A program made the translations under genes and the position numbers. Below the pieces are notes generated by a model. That model did not search any database. It was not told where the DNA came from and was given only the letters and a program-made list of their open reading frames with translations. From Cantharellus purpuraceus (taxonomy: Eukaryota; Basidiomycota; Agaricomycetes; Cantharellales; Hydnaceae): DNA of 64,000 bases. Location of the stretch: NCBI GenBank assembly GCA_025174535.1, contig JALBUN010000023.1, positions 930,001 through 994,000 of the forward strand, written 5' to 3'. Positions 54,999 to 64,000 of this stretch are shown here, piece by piece. Position 1 is the stretch's first letter, and the number at the start of each line of letters is the position of its first letter.

Positions 54999-56225
54999 AT
55001 GTCTACAACCACCTCCAATGATCACACTCCCTCTCCTAACTTCCCCATCCTCTCAGACTCAAATTATCATGACTGGGCATTCAACATGACTGCTAGCTTA
55101 CGTTCAAAGGGCTTATGGATGCTTGTCAATGGCAGAAAAAGCACCCCACTGAACCTGCAGACATGGAGAAATGGGAATTGGATCAGGAGGTAGCAGCTGG
55201 ACTCATTGCATCAACCTTGGAACAAGGGCAGCAAGTTCATGTTCAGGGATTAGAGGACAATCCAGTGAAAATGTGGGAAGCTCTGCACAGGGTACATGTT
55301 CAGAAGCAGGCAGGCACTCATTTCAATGCCTATGATGCACTCTTCAATATACGGAAGGCTCCAGATGAGGTCTCTGGTTGGTCATGTCAGCTCTGCCATG
55401 CAACTCTGCCAGAACCTTTGTCCATCTGATGGCTCCTATACACTAGCCAGACAGGATGAGGAACTGGTGATCATGACACTGATTAGAGCCCTTCCTGAGG
55501 AGTTTGACAGCTTCACGTCTGCATTACTGCTTCAAAAGGACATTGACAAGGCCAAAGTTATTGAAGCCTTTATCACAGAGGAGAACAACCGTCTGCACCA
55601 TTCTGTTCAATCAGCCATGCTATCCAAACCACCTGCTTCAACACCCTCTTCTAAATGGTGTAACTTCTGCGAATCATCTACTCATAACACCAATGTTTGC
55701 TTTTCTCTAGCCAATGCCAAGAAGGCTAATCTGGAGCACAAACAGATGGCTAAGCAGGAGAAGAAGCAGAGGCACAAGGCTAAACAGGCAGATGAATCTA
55801 CCTCCTCTGTTGTTGAAGTTGCAGGATTGGCATTTACCACCACAAGCATTCCCTCTCTTCCTCATGCACACCTTGTCTCTGATACCAGTTCCCTTTGGTG
55901 CACCGATTCAGGAGCCTCATTACATATGACTCCACATTGCCATTGGTTTAAGGAGCTCAAACCTCATAGAGCTCCCATTGAATTGGCGGACAGTAGTGTT
56001 GTGTACTCTGAAGGGATTGGCACGGTGATGTTTTGCCCAAATGACCCAAACTTGAAACCTATACTGTTCAGCAATGTACTATACGTTCCCAAACTTGCAA
56101 ACAACCTCCTCTCACTCCTCTTCTTGACCATGCACCATCAGATTTGTGTGGAAATCATAGGAGCGGTTGTCAAATTCTACAAGTTGGGCAAACTGTTATG
56201 GTCAAGGGGAGACTGGCATACCTAG
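54999..56225 (+). pseudogene. Cop-1b Gag and protease
   Basis: The start MSTTTSNDHTPSPNFPILSD matches Cop-1a. Frameshifts near 55,137 and 55,370 split Gag. The last frame (to 56,225) carries CNFCESSTHNTNVC (CX2CX4HX4C), WCTDSGASLHMTPH, and the FSNVLYVPKLANNLLS segment lost in Cop-1a, then shifts again near 56,200. Confidence 0.85.
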
Positions 56226-56872
56226 ATGGCAACACGCTTTCTCACACTGCACACATTGCTGCATCCAAGTCACTGGATCTCCAACTCTGGCACCATCGCT
56301 TTGGGCACCTTGGGATTGATGCTGTCAAACAGCTGATCATGCAGAACATGGTGGAGGGGATGGACATCACATCAGACAATCCATTCCCCAGAATCTGTGA
56401 AGCGTGCATTCATGGTAAACAACACCATGATTCATTCCCCAAGAAAGCCTCCTTCAGGGCCACTGACATCCTGGAACTCATTCATTCTGATGTTCATGGC
56501 CCATTGAAGGTGCCCACTGGACAAGGGTTTAGGTACTGGATCACATTCATTGATGACAAATCTTGTTTTGTGAGCCTGTACTTGATCAAAACCAAGGACC
56601 AGGCATTGGATGCATTCAAGCAGTTCAAAGCACTGGTGGAGAACCAGACTGGCAAACAGATCAAGACCCTGAGGGATGATAAAGGAGGAGAGTACTCATC
56701 GCACCAGTTCTCCTTCCTGACCATGTCCTCTGGGATCTTCAGGCAAAAGACCGCACCGGGCACACCACAGCAGAATGGAGTTGCAGAGCGCTACAACAGG
56801 ACACTGGAAGAAGGCACTATCTCCATGTTACATGATGCTTAACTAGGTCCTTCTCTCTGGAGAGAAGCAGCA
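56144..56872 (+). pseudogene. Cop-1b integrase, N-terminal and catalytic part
   Basis: Motifs as in Cop-1a: LWHHRFGHLG, CEACIHGKQHH, LIHSDVHGPLK, FIDDKSCF, GTPQQNGVAERYNRTLEE. It ends at the same TAA after SMLHDA (56,840) as Cop-1a. Confidence 0.86.
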
Positions 56873-59140
56873 ATGGCATTCACTCTTCTCCACAACTGCT
56901 CTCCCACCTCTGCGCTATCCCAAGGGACTCCATATGAAGCCTGGCATGGCCACAAGCCATCTGTTGTGCATTTCAGGGTATTTGGTTCCACTGCATTTGT
57001 CCATGTCCCCAAATCTAAAAGGCATCACCTTGAGTCACACTCCACCAAGTGCGTCATGATTGGATATGAAAATGGGACTAAGGCATGGCGACTATGGGAT
57101 CCAGCTAGAAGGAGGGTATTGATCAGCAGGGATGTCATTTTTGATGAATCTGGCCACTCACACACATCCATCACGCACAATCCACCACCGCAACTTGTAC
57201 AACTTCCTGATGATGTGCCCATTCACCAGACATCTACTTTCCCTCCAGTTATCCCTCCAGCTACTCCCACCTCACCACCTTTGCCAGACGCTGCAACACC
57301 ATCCCCTCCACCATCCCCATCTCCACCTCTACCATCTGACCCTCCTCCAAGGCGTTCAGCATGCACACGCATGCCTCCCCAACCATGGTGGCTTATCCCA
57401 AATGCTGCCCAGTACAGGAATCCTCCACCTGAGTCACAGGGGAGAGATGATCCAACTGAGGGGGTGGATGACATCCAGAATGAGGGGGTGGAACAGGCAG
57501 AATCCGCCATACCATCTGTCCGACATCCACTTGAGGAACTCGTCAAGCTCAGCAATGCTCCTGACCTCCCTGAACCATCCACTTATCAGGAAGCCATGTC
57601 TAGAGTTGATGCACCATGGTGGAGAGAGTCCTGTGATGAAGAATATCAGTCGCTTATGGACAACAATGTTTGGACGGTGGTGGATCTCCCTCCCGGCAAG
57701 AAGGCTGTGGGCTCCAAATGGGTATTCAAAATCAAGAAGCACCCTGACGGATCCATTGAGCGCTTCAAATCTAGAGTGGTTGCAAAAGGATACACACAGA
57801 AGGCAGGGATTGACTTCACGGAAACATTTGCCCCTGTTGTGAGATTCAACATGCTCAGAGTGCTCCTTGCCATCACTGCCATTGAGGATCTGGAATTGGA
57901 CCAAGTCAAATCTGCCTATTTGAATGGTGAGATTGAAGAAGAGGTCTACATGGAGCTTCCAGATGGCTACAAGCAGGGAGAGAAAGTTGGGAGATTGAAC
58001 AAGACAATCTATGGAACCAGACAAGGAGAAAACAGGTGGCATGCTAAACTGGACCAAGCTTTCCTTCAGATGGGATTCACCAGGTCCAAAGTGGACAGCT
58101 GCCTTTACCTGTACATCCAAGGATCCATCAAAGTCTACATCCCTGTCTATGTTGACGATCAGCTTATGGCATGCAACAGTCGGAGTCATCTTGACAAAGT
58201 TAAGCTTGAGCTGTCGCAACATTTCAAAATGAAGGACTTGGGACCCGCCAGATACATTGTTGGTCTGGAAATCCACAGAGACAGGAGAAAGAGGATGCTG
58301 CACATTAACCAGCACAAGTATGCATTGATGTTTTGAAGTGGTTCAACATGGAGAACTGCAAGCCAGTGTCTACCCCTCTTGATCCAGGATGCCATCTGTC
58401 CAAGAAACTTAGTCCAGAGTCAAAGGAGGACATTGAGGCCATGAGGAGCGTTCCCTATCTTGCTGCTGTTGGAAGCCTGAACTATCTTGCGATTGGAACC
58501 AGACCAGACATTGCACATGCGGTTGGTGAACTTGGCCAATTCAACTCAAATCCTGGTTTGGGCCATTGGAAGGCAGTACAGCACGTGCTCAAATACATCA
58601 AGGGCACTTCTGAACTGGGATTGACATATGGACCTGCAGACTCTGGTTCCCAAGTGATGCTCCAGGCCTACTGTGATGCCAACTATGCAGGAGATGAGGA
58701 CAGGAGATGGTCAATGACTGGATATGCGTTCTTCATTGGTGGAGCAGCAGTGAGCTGGAGCAGCAAATGACAACCCACAGTGGCAACATCCTCATCTGAT
58801 GCTGAATACATGTCAGCCAACTTTGGAGGACGTGAAGCAATGTGGTTGAAAACAGCTGCTGAATGAACTTGGTTATCATCTTCCTCCAATCACACTTTTC
58901 TGTGACAGTCAACCTGCCATTGCGGTATCCAAGAACCCTGAACACCATACAAGGATGAAGCACATTGATGTGATGTATCACTGGTTAAGGGAAAAGGTAG
59001 AAAGGAGATCATTAAAACTTCAGTTTGTGCCCACAGATGAGATGGTAGCTGATGTGCTAACCAAGGCTCTGGTGCATGCCAAACATAAGAAATTCAGAGA
59101 TGGATTGGGTATTTGCAGGATTGAAGGGATGGTTCATTGA
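56873..59140 (+). pseudogene. Cop-1b integrase end, RT and RNase H
   Basis: The ORF 56,873-58,336 (487 aa) covers the integrase C-terminus (PYEAWHGHKPS), a Pro-rich linker and RT (KWVFKIKKHPDGSIERFKSR, YLNGEIEEEVYMELPDGY, YVDDQLMA at 58,148). A one-base loss near 58,328 shifts to 58,333-58,770, which holds YLAIGTRPDIAHAVGEL and the RNase H DANYAGDEDRRWSMTG. A TGA replaces the Arg codon of SSKRQPT, and one extra base at about 58,850 shifts the frame again. The end (58,955-59,140) matches Cop-1a. Confidence 0.88.
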
Positions 59141-59147
59141 GGGGGTG

Positions 59148-59301
59148 TGTTGGAATGCACTGAAGGTCCCTACAAAGTTTGGTATGAATTGGGTTATTGT
59201 GTGAGGAGATATGAGTGTTTTATGTGCTACAATTTCGCTTTTTTGCTGAGTTTGTAGTTTAGCTTATCTAATAACATCCAACTTCGCTTTTGAGCTCTAC
59301 A
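59148..59301 (+). repeat. Cop-1b 3' LTR
   Basis: 154 bp, TGTTGGAATGC to GAGCTCTACA, next to a purine tract. It differs from the 5' LTR at a handful of sites. Confidence 0.92.
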
Positions 59302-59667
59302 CGATTGTATCTGATCAAGATTTGAAGTTCATGTCTATCTTTTGGTGTGAACTACAGCAGATAATGGGAGTGAAACTCCTCATGTCCACAGCATTCCATC
59401 TGCAAACAGATGGAGCGACGGAATGAGTGAATTGTTCCATTGGCCAAATACTTTGTACTGTTGTATGAAGTGATCAGAAAGATTGGGCACACAAGTGTCC
59501 AATGGTGGAGTTTGCGCTAAACTCCAACATAAGCTCAACAATGGGGTTTACTCCATTTGAACTTAACCACAGGTATATGCCTAGGATAGGCATGCCCATT
59601 AACAATGACACCAAGTTCAAGGGTGTCAAACGATTTGCACAGCAGGCTCAAACGAACCTGCTAGTAG
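59302..59667 (+). pseudogene. pol: Gyp-2 integrase, core fragment
   Basis: Translation gives the integrase core end ([23 protein letters not shown] with a stop, WAHKCPMVEFALNSNISSTM, PFELNHRYMPRIGMPINND, FAQQAQTNLL). It is continuous with 61,131 once insertion J is removed. Confidence 0.82.
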
Positions 59668-61130
59668 TGTCAGTTCACTTATGGAATAGATCCTATGAGC
59701 CTGTGTGCAATGGTCCTAGCAAACAGATGGTGTGTAATGCAGTTGTTCAGCACGCCAAAGAACAGTGAGGCCGAGGGGTAGCACTGAGTAATGGGTAAGT
59801 GTAATAGTGCTCTGTGTCTTGTGAGGGTGAATAAAGAGGGTGCTGTTGAGCTGATTTATAGTGCTCTGGGACTGGAGGATGATGGGGAGTGAAAAGGATG
59901 GTCAAAATGGTAGATCACACTCTGTGACTGGAGGACAATGGGGAGCCCAGTTGAGAGGTATGCAAAAGCTGGTTTCAGGAGATGCAACCTCTCAGTGGTG
60001 GAGGGAAATCTGATCATTGAACCAAGGTGCTTTACCTCAGTGTAGAGCTAATGGATTGGGATGTAGAGTGTAGAGCATAGACTTAGAGCATGGACTTTGA
60101 CTTTAGTGCATTGGCTGAAAATTTGATTCCAAAAAGCAAAAACTAGCGCCCTTTTATATACAAATCCCCAGGGCATAACAACACAATATGAGGAGCAAAT
60201 GATGCAATATGATGCAAGAAATGCTGATCAAGCCAGCTGACAAAGCGTGTGAAGTTGAACTACTAATGGGGAAATCATGGAGAAATGAAGTGACAGATAG
60301 GGGTAATCTTTGTAAGAATAGAAGGTGATGAGTAATAAAAGAACCAAAAATAGAACAAGGATGAGTAAGTTGTGTATGAATGAATTAAAAGATGAAACAG
60401 GGGTGAGTCATATAAAAGAACAATAGAAATGTCCACCAATACCATCTTCCCTACAGCTCAAAGGTAAGTCGACCCTGAGTCACATGAGGACTTCAGTCAG
60501 CATCCACAACAAATACTCCTTATTGTCTTAGTGATCTGTCTCCATATGGTATCCCGTTCCAAGGGTATTTGGTCCCTTTGCCTGACACAATGTAACCTGA
60601 GTTGGATTGAAGTGGGAGGATAGGTTGGTGATGGTGACTGAAACTCTACCTCATGTTTGACTCTTCTATCCATGTTATGATATAGAGGTGAAATGCCAAG
60701 GAATGTATATGGTTCAATGGAATCATGAAAGAATATGGGATCACCAATGGCATAAGAGAGACATGATGGGGATTTTGGACGTTGAAAGAGTTTTGGAAGT
60801 ATTTTGAGGTGGCTTAACATGCCTGTGGGGTTCAGTGTATTTTTGATAGTCCTCCATGTCCAGAGACCAGTGTGATGTATTATTAGAAGAGATGTTGGAG
60901 AGAGGAATAGAATTGGAAGCCATGTGAATGATGATGAAAGGATTGGTGTGAATAGAAGGCTGATAATGATCGATGGCGATGAAACACAAGTGACAATTGA
61001 TGGCTAGAATTAGAGACTGAGGTGGAGAGGGAGTTGCAGCGCTATTTAAAAGTTTGATATGAAAAGATGCTGGCGGAGTTGGACTGTCAGAGTGGTTTGA
61101 TATATGTCCTTGATGCGTCCTGACTCATCA
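59668..61130. mobile_element. Insertion J, 1.46 kb, LTR-like, unclassified
   Basis: The ends are TGTCAGTTCACTT and TGACTCATCA. Flanks AGTAG and AGTGG overlap the integrase codons for LVVHD and look like a target duplication with one mismatch. There is no supported ORF. A TATA-like TTATATACAAAT lies at about 60,154. The TG...CA ends suggest a solo LTR of a family not seen elsewhere in the window. The orientation is uncertain. Confidence 0.65.
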
Positions 61131-62937
61131 GTGGTGCACGACACGATTATAGAAAGCCACGTTGTTCAGACATTTCATGCCAATAAGAAACATTGGGAAG
61201 GCCCAACCTTCCAGAGAGGTGACAAAGTCTACCTCTCAATGAAAAACTTGACTCTACCTAAGGGTAGTGTTTTGGAACCTGCAAAATTATGGTGTTAGGG
61301 CAAACTCTAAATCACCACAATTCCGTGAATGAACAGCTGAGAAGAATATCAGATCCTACTGTAGCACAACTCCAGAAACGATTTAATGTTTGTACTTTGG
61401 TTACAATCTGTTGTCAATGCAGATGATATGCAGGAAGGTAATATGTTTCTTAGCAGTAGGGAATGAATAAGACTTCCAGAGTCTAGAGTTCACGGACACT
61501 TAGGGGTCCAGATATTCCAAAAAGAGGGGAATGCACTTAGAGGCTAGAGGAAGTAGGTGGATGAATCCAACCATCCAACCAGTGACACTCTGAAGTGGGT
61601 AACAGTGATGTGTGAAGTAGTCTAGCAACTGCTTCACACGAGTTCAAGATCCTAATGCTCTGCTAAGGTACTGAGTACACACTAGTAACTTAAGCAAAGA
61701 GCACTAATGGCAGGACTATTGACAGACAATCTCACCCTGTAGATTTGTAGTCATGCAAGGTAGATACTACACTCACACCCAAAGCAGGACAATCACTACT
61801 TTGAGTGCAATTGAATACAGTTACACAACTGTAAGCAACCCTTGAACTGGACAATCAACAGTCACTGAGATATAGAGGATGACACTGTATGTCACTCCAG
61901 TCACACTGATGTGCAAATGATGGGGTAGAAATGGTTATGTATTCAGAGGCAAAATGGCCTCCTTATATACTGTATCTACAGGAGCTGACTAATCCTTCTA
62001 CCTATTAATAGTTATGAGTCATGGCAGGAGTCATAGCCTGAGTCATCATTACTCAAATAACTTGGGCAATACTCTGTTTCCTGGGCTGATCTGCACAGCT
62101 ATGGGTAGGCACAGCTTCTATTGAACTCTCCACCAAAAATGGAGTCAAGACGAGCTGTGGTTGCCAAGATATTGAGCATTTACTGCAGTGGTGACCAGAT
62201 TGGGTCGGAGATTGAAATGAGTCATGTGATCGAAAATGAGTCAGTAGATCAGGTGACTCTGCTGACTTTGAAGCTGCTGACATCTGCGAAGTTTTGTGGG
62301 TCCATGTGGGTCCAAACTTCACCCAGCAGGACAGTAAATTTGTGAACCCATTTCTGCATGGAGAATTCCCAAAAAAATATGAGAAAATAGAGAATTTTTG
62401 AATGTCCCTAAATCAAGAGAAAGCAGCATGTATATGCTGATATTTTAAGGCTAAAAAGCGAAAATATACAATTCCAGGACTATAAACAAGATCTTTTCAG
62501 GGAAAACCAGTTCCCATACAGGTAGAACCAGCAAACTAGTGCCCAGGTATATTGGGCCCTATAAAATAATCAAAGCCCATAAATAAAGCTTCAATGGTGA
62601 CACTGGAACTGCCACCAGAACTGACTAGTAGGCATATTATGCCTACATTCCACATCAGTCTCATTCGACTGTATGTGCCAAATGATGAGATGAGATGCCC
62701 AAAATGGGAAGCAAAGTCATTTTATGACTTTGGGAACAACGACGAGCAGGAGTGGCTTGTCAATGAAATCATTGCTCATTGATGGATAAGCAATAAAGAA
62801 CTTGAATTTCAAGTTCTATGGACATTGGGAGACGTCACCTGGGAACCTTACACATCATGTAAGAACCTAGAAGCTCTAGATGATTATTTAGAGCTTCAAG
62901 AGGTGACTCAAGTGCAAGAACTACCTCATAGACGGTA
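61131..62937 (+). pseudogene. pol: Gyp-2 integrase C-terminus and chromodomain, split by LTR-C
   Basis: 61,131-61,267 encodes VHDTIIESHVVQTFHANKKH and RGDKVYLSMKNLTLPKG. After LTR-C (61,268-62,521), 62,522-62,937 encodes TSKLVPRYIGPYKIIKA (GPY module), MPTFHISLIRLYVPNDEM and a chromodomain (EWLVNEIIAH, one TGA for the Arg, WISNKELEFQVLW, GDVTWEPYTSCKNLEALDDY), ending HRR-stop. Chromodomain integrases guide insertion to particular chromatin. Confidence 0.85.
61268..62521 (-). repeat. LTR-C insertion in Gyp-2 integrase (TSD GGTAG)
   Basis: A 1,254-bp LTR-C in reverse with perfect GGTAG duplications at 61,263-61,267 and 62,522-62,526. Its promoter-distal part has TGAGTCA sites (about 62,013-62,250), like the variant at 30,515. 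Confidence 0.93.
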
Positions 62938-63333
62938 ATTCTCAGAGAGATAGAGCCCCAAAGATCTAATGAGGCTCAAGGAGGAGAAGTGGAGCTACCA
63001 AGAATAAAGGTAGCTCCTAGCAGGATGCAACAAGAGCTACCATCAATGACGGTAGCTCAATGAGGGGAGGAGGAACCACCTCAACTAATGGTAGCTCCTA
63101 GATAAGGATAGAGCTACCATAACAACAGGCAGCTCAATGGCAGAAAAAACTGCTCCCATAGGGAGCAGTTCACTGTTGTGCTACTCATAGTAGCATGAAA
63201 GGGGTAAGCGATAATTAATTGCATTACACCCATGTGATGTAGTCACTGGAAAAATTCTCAATAAAAAATTTTTGAGCTCAGCCATAAAAGGCTAGCAGTG
63301 TTTCTATGAACCACAACCCCCCCCTTCATCAAA
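62938..63333 (+). other. Pol-ORF3 spacer of Gyp-2 with a hairpin array
   Basis: Stem-loops share the stem GAGCTACC/GGTAGCTC: 62,991-63,017, 63,034-63,058 and 63,090-63,118, plus AACTGCTCC/GGAGCAGTT at 63,149-63,171. The corresponding minus-strand copy (29,658-30,150) keeps several of them. It could be a structured RNA element for ORF3 expression or packaging. Confidence 0.6.
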
Positions 63334-64000
63334 ATGTCATCTCTCAGAAGGGAGATGATGGATGCTCAGGACAAGCATCCAATGGAAGTTGAACAAACTT
63401 CCACAGCAGCACTGGTAACTAGTGCTGCAGATATGATCAGAGGTCATCAAGATGAGATGACCTGGAAAATTGGTGGATGGCATGGTGGTGCTGCCATCCA
63501 TCACCCTCACAGGTGCAACAAGTGTGATGCATATGTGTTGCACTTAATCGAGGCCCAAAATCGAGGCCGACTATATCTTTCCACCACTTTGGTGGAAAGG
63601 GCATTAAGGGTCATGTGGCCGTGACTTATATTTGACATCAAAGATGATGTTACAACACCTTATCATGAGGACTATGATAAGATGTACAAGGACAACTCAG
63701 ACCTGTTTGTGCAGGTCCAAGAACTTGAAGGACTTCTTGACAATGAGAAGTCCAAAGTAACTTGTCTCAGAGACAAGTTAAAAACACTGAAGGAGGCTGC
63801 TGATAGAGCACCTCCTACATTCAAGACCAAGCTCACAATGGTGTGCTTGGCCCCAGTAGCATCACTATTGCGTGCTATGGCAGGCAACTCATTGCCTGCC
63901 ATTATGTCGTCACAGCCCATGGCTTCATCATCACAGGAAATGATCGACCTCACCAAAGAGGACGATTGCCTGGGCAAATTGCCTCAGGTTAACCCTCAAA
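63334..64000 (+). pseudogene. Gyp-2 accessory gene (ORF3), 5' part, continues past the window
   Basis: It starts MSSLRREMMDAQDKHPMEVE and runs open to 63,624, where TGA replaces an Arg codon (AVVWPRLIHD in the other copy). After that it stays alignable with the copy at 25,700-24,900 through the CX2C motif (HPHRCNKCDAYV), coiled coil (LFVQVQELEGLLDNEKSKVT) and MASSSQEMIDLTKED. This copy keeps the ATG lost in the nested copy, so it defines the N-terminus. Confidence 0.78.

Larger units (their letters stand above)
54071..59301 (+). mobile_element. Cop-1b, copia retrotransposon with both LTRs
   Basis: A 5,231-bp element with 154-bp LTRs (54,071-54,224 and 59,148-59,301), which differ at only a few positions. 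A half-tRNA-iMet primer site is at 54,225, and TTGAGGGGG precedes the 3' LTR. The flanks are Gyp-1 gag on the left and Gyp-2 integrase on the right, with no target duplication (ATGAT against CGATT). One side has therefore been rearranged, or the element arose by recombination. Confidence 0.9.

Noticed and set aside
59502..59768. An 88-residue independent gene
   Set aside because: Its first two thirds are Gyp-2 integrase and the end runs into insertion J.
1..64000. CRISPR array, rRNA or tRNA genes
   Set aside because: No spaced direct repeats, no rRNA-like blocks, and no credible cloverleaf with a T-arm was found by eye. A tRNAscan-SE run would be decisive for tRNAs.

Overview
The window reads as repeat-saturated DNA from a filamentous basidiomycete, most likely a mushroom-forming Agaricomycete. 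The evidence is Ty1/copia and Ty3/gypsy chromovirus retrotransposons, one host-type gene with three short (about 50-58 bp) GT-AG introns, and CpG loss confined to the repeats. About 90% of the window is LTR-retrotransposon material. I use working names: Gyp-1 is a chromovirus with LTR-A of about 0.5 kb (sister LTR-B); Gyp-2 is a second chromovirus with LTR-D of about 0.25 kb; Cop-1 is a copia element with 154-bp LTRs. LTR-C, E, F, H, I and J are LTR-like insertions whose internal regions are not in the window.

Layout. 1-3.6 kb: repeat fragments, a solo LTR-C cut into a Gyp-2 accessory gene, LTR-D. 3.6-10.8 kb: LTR-A copies, a gag stub, then a rearranged Gyp-1 relative with LTR-B at its 5' side and LTR-A at its 3' side. 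LTR-H has landed twice here. 10.8-15.4 kb: the only non-repetitive, CpG-containing island, with one spliced gene (11,227-12,589) whose first exon has nine Trp-Gly dipeptides. 15.4-23.0 kb: two adjacent solo LTRs, then an internally deleted Gyp-1 copy on the minus strand. 23.0-32.1 kb: a Gyp-2 3' end broken by successive LTR insertions, most with readable 5-bp target duplications. 32.1-39.5 kb: the most complete Gyp-1 copy (minus). 39.5-44.5 kb: Cop-1a. 44.6-54.1 kb: pieces of Gyp-1, Gyp-2 and a less decayed Gyp-1 sister. 54.1-59.3 kb: Cop-1b with both LTRs. 59.3-64.0 kb: Gyp-2 integrase interrupted by two insertions, its chromodomain, a hairpin-rich spacer, and the start of its accessory gene.

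The observations most worth following are: (1) in three Gyp-1 copies the pol gene faces a second gene on the opposite strand, next to the 3' LTR, with its own TATA box, which encodes a Glu/Lys coiled coil plus a six-cysteine motif matching the fungal Zn2Cys6 spacing; (2) Gyp-2 carries an extra gene between pol and the 3' LTR, preceded by a conserved set of hairpins; (3) a run of seven A's directly before the gag stop in two Gyp-1 lineages, with pro in the -1 frame; (4) the WG-repeat host gene, which could be an Argonaute-hook protein. Nearly all transposon genes are broken by stops and frameshifts. No complete autonomous element is present.
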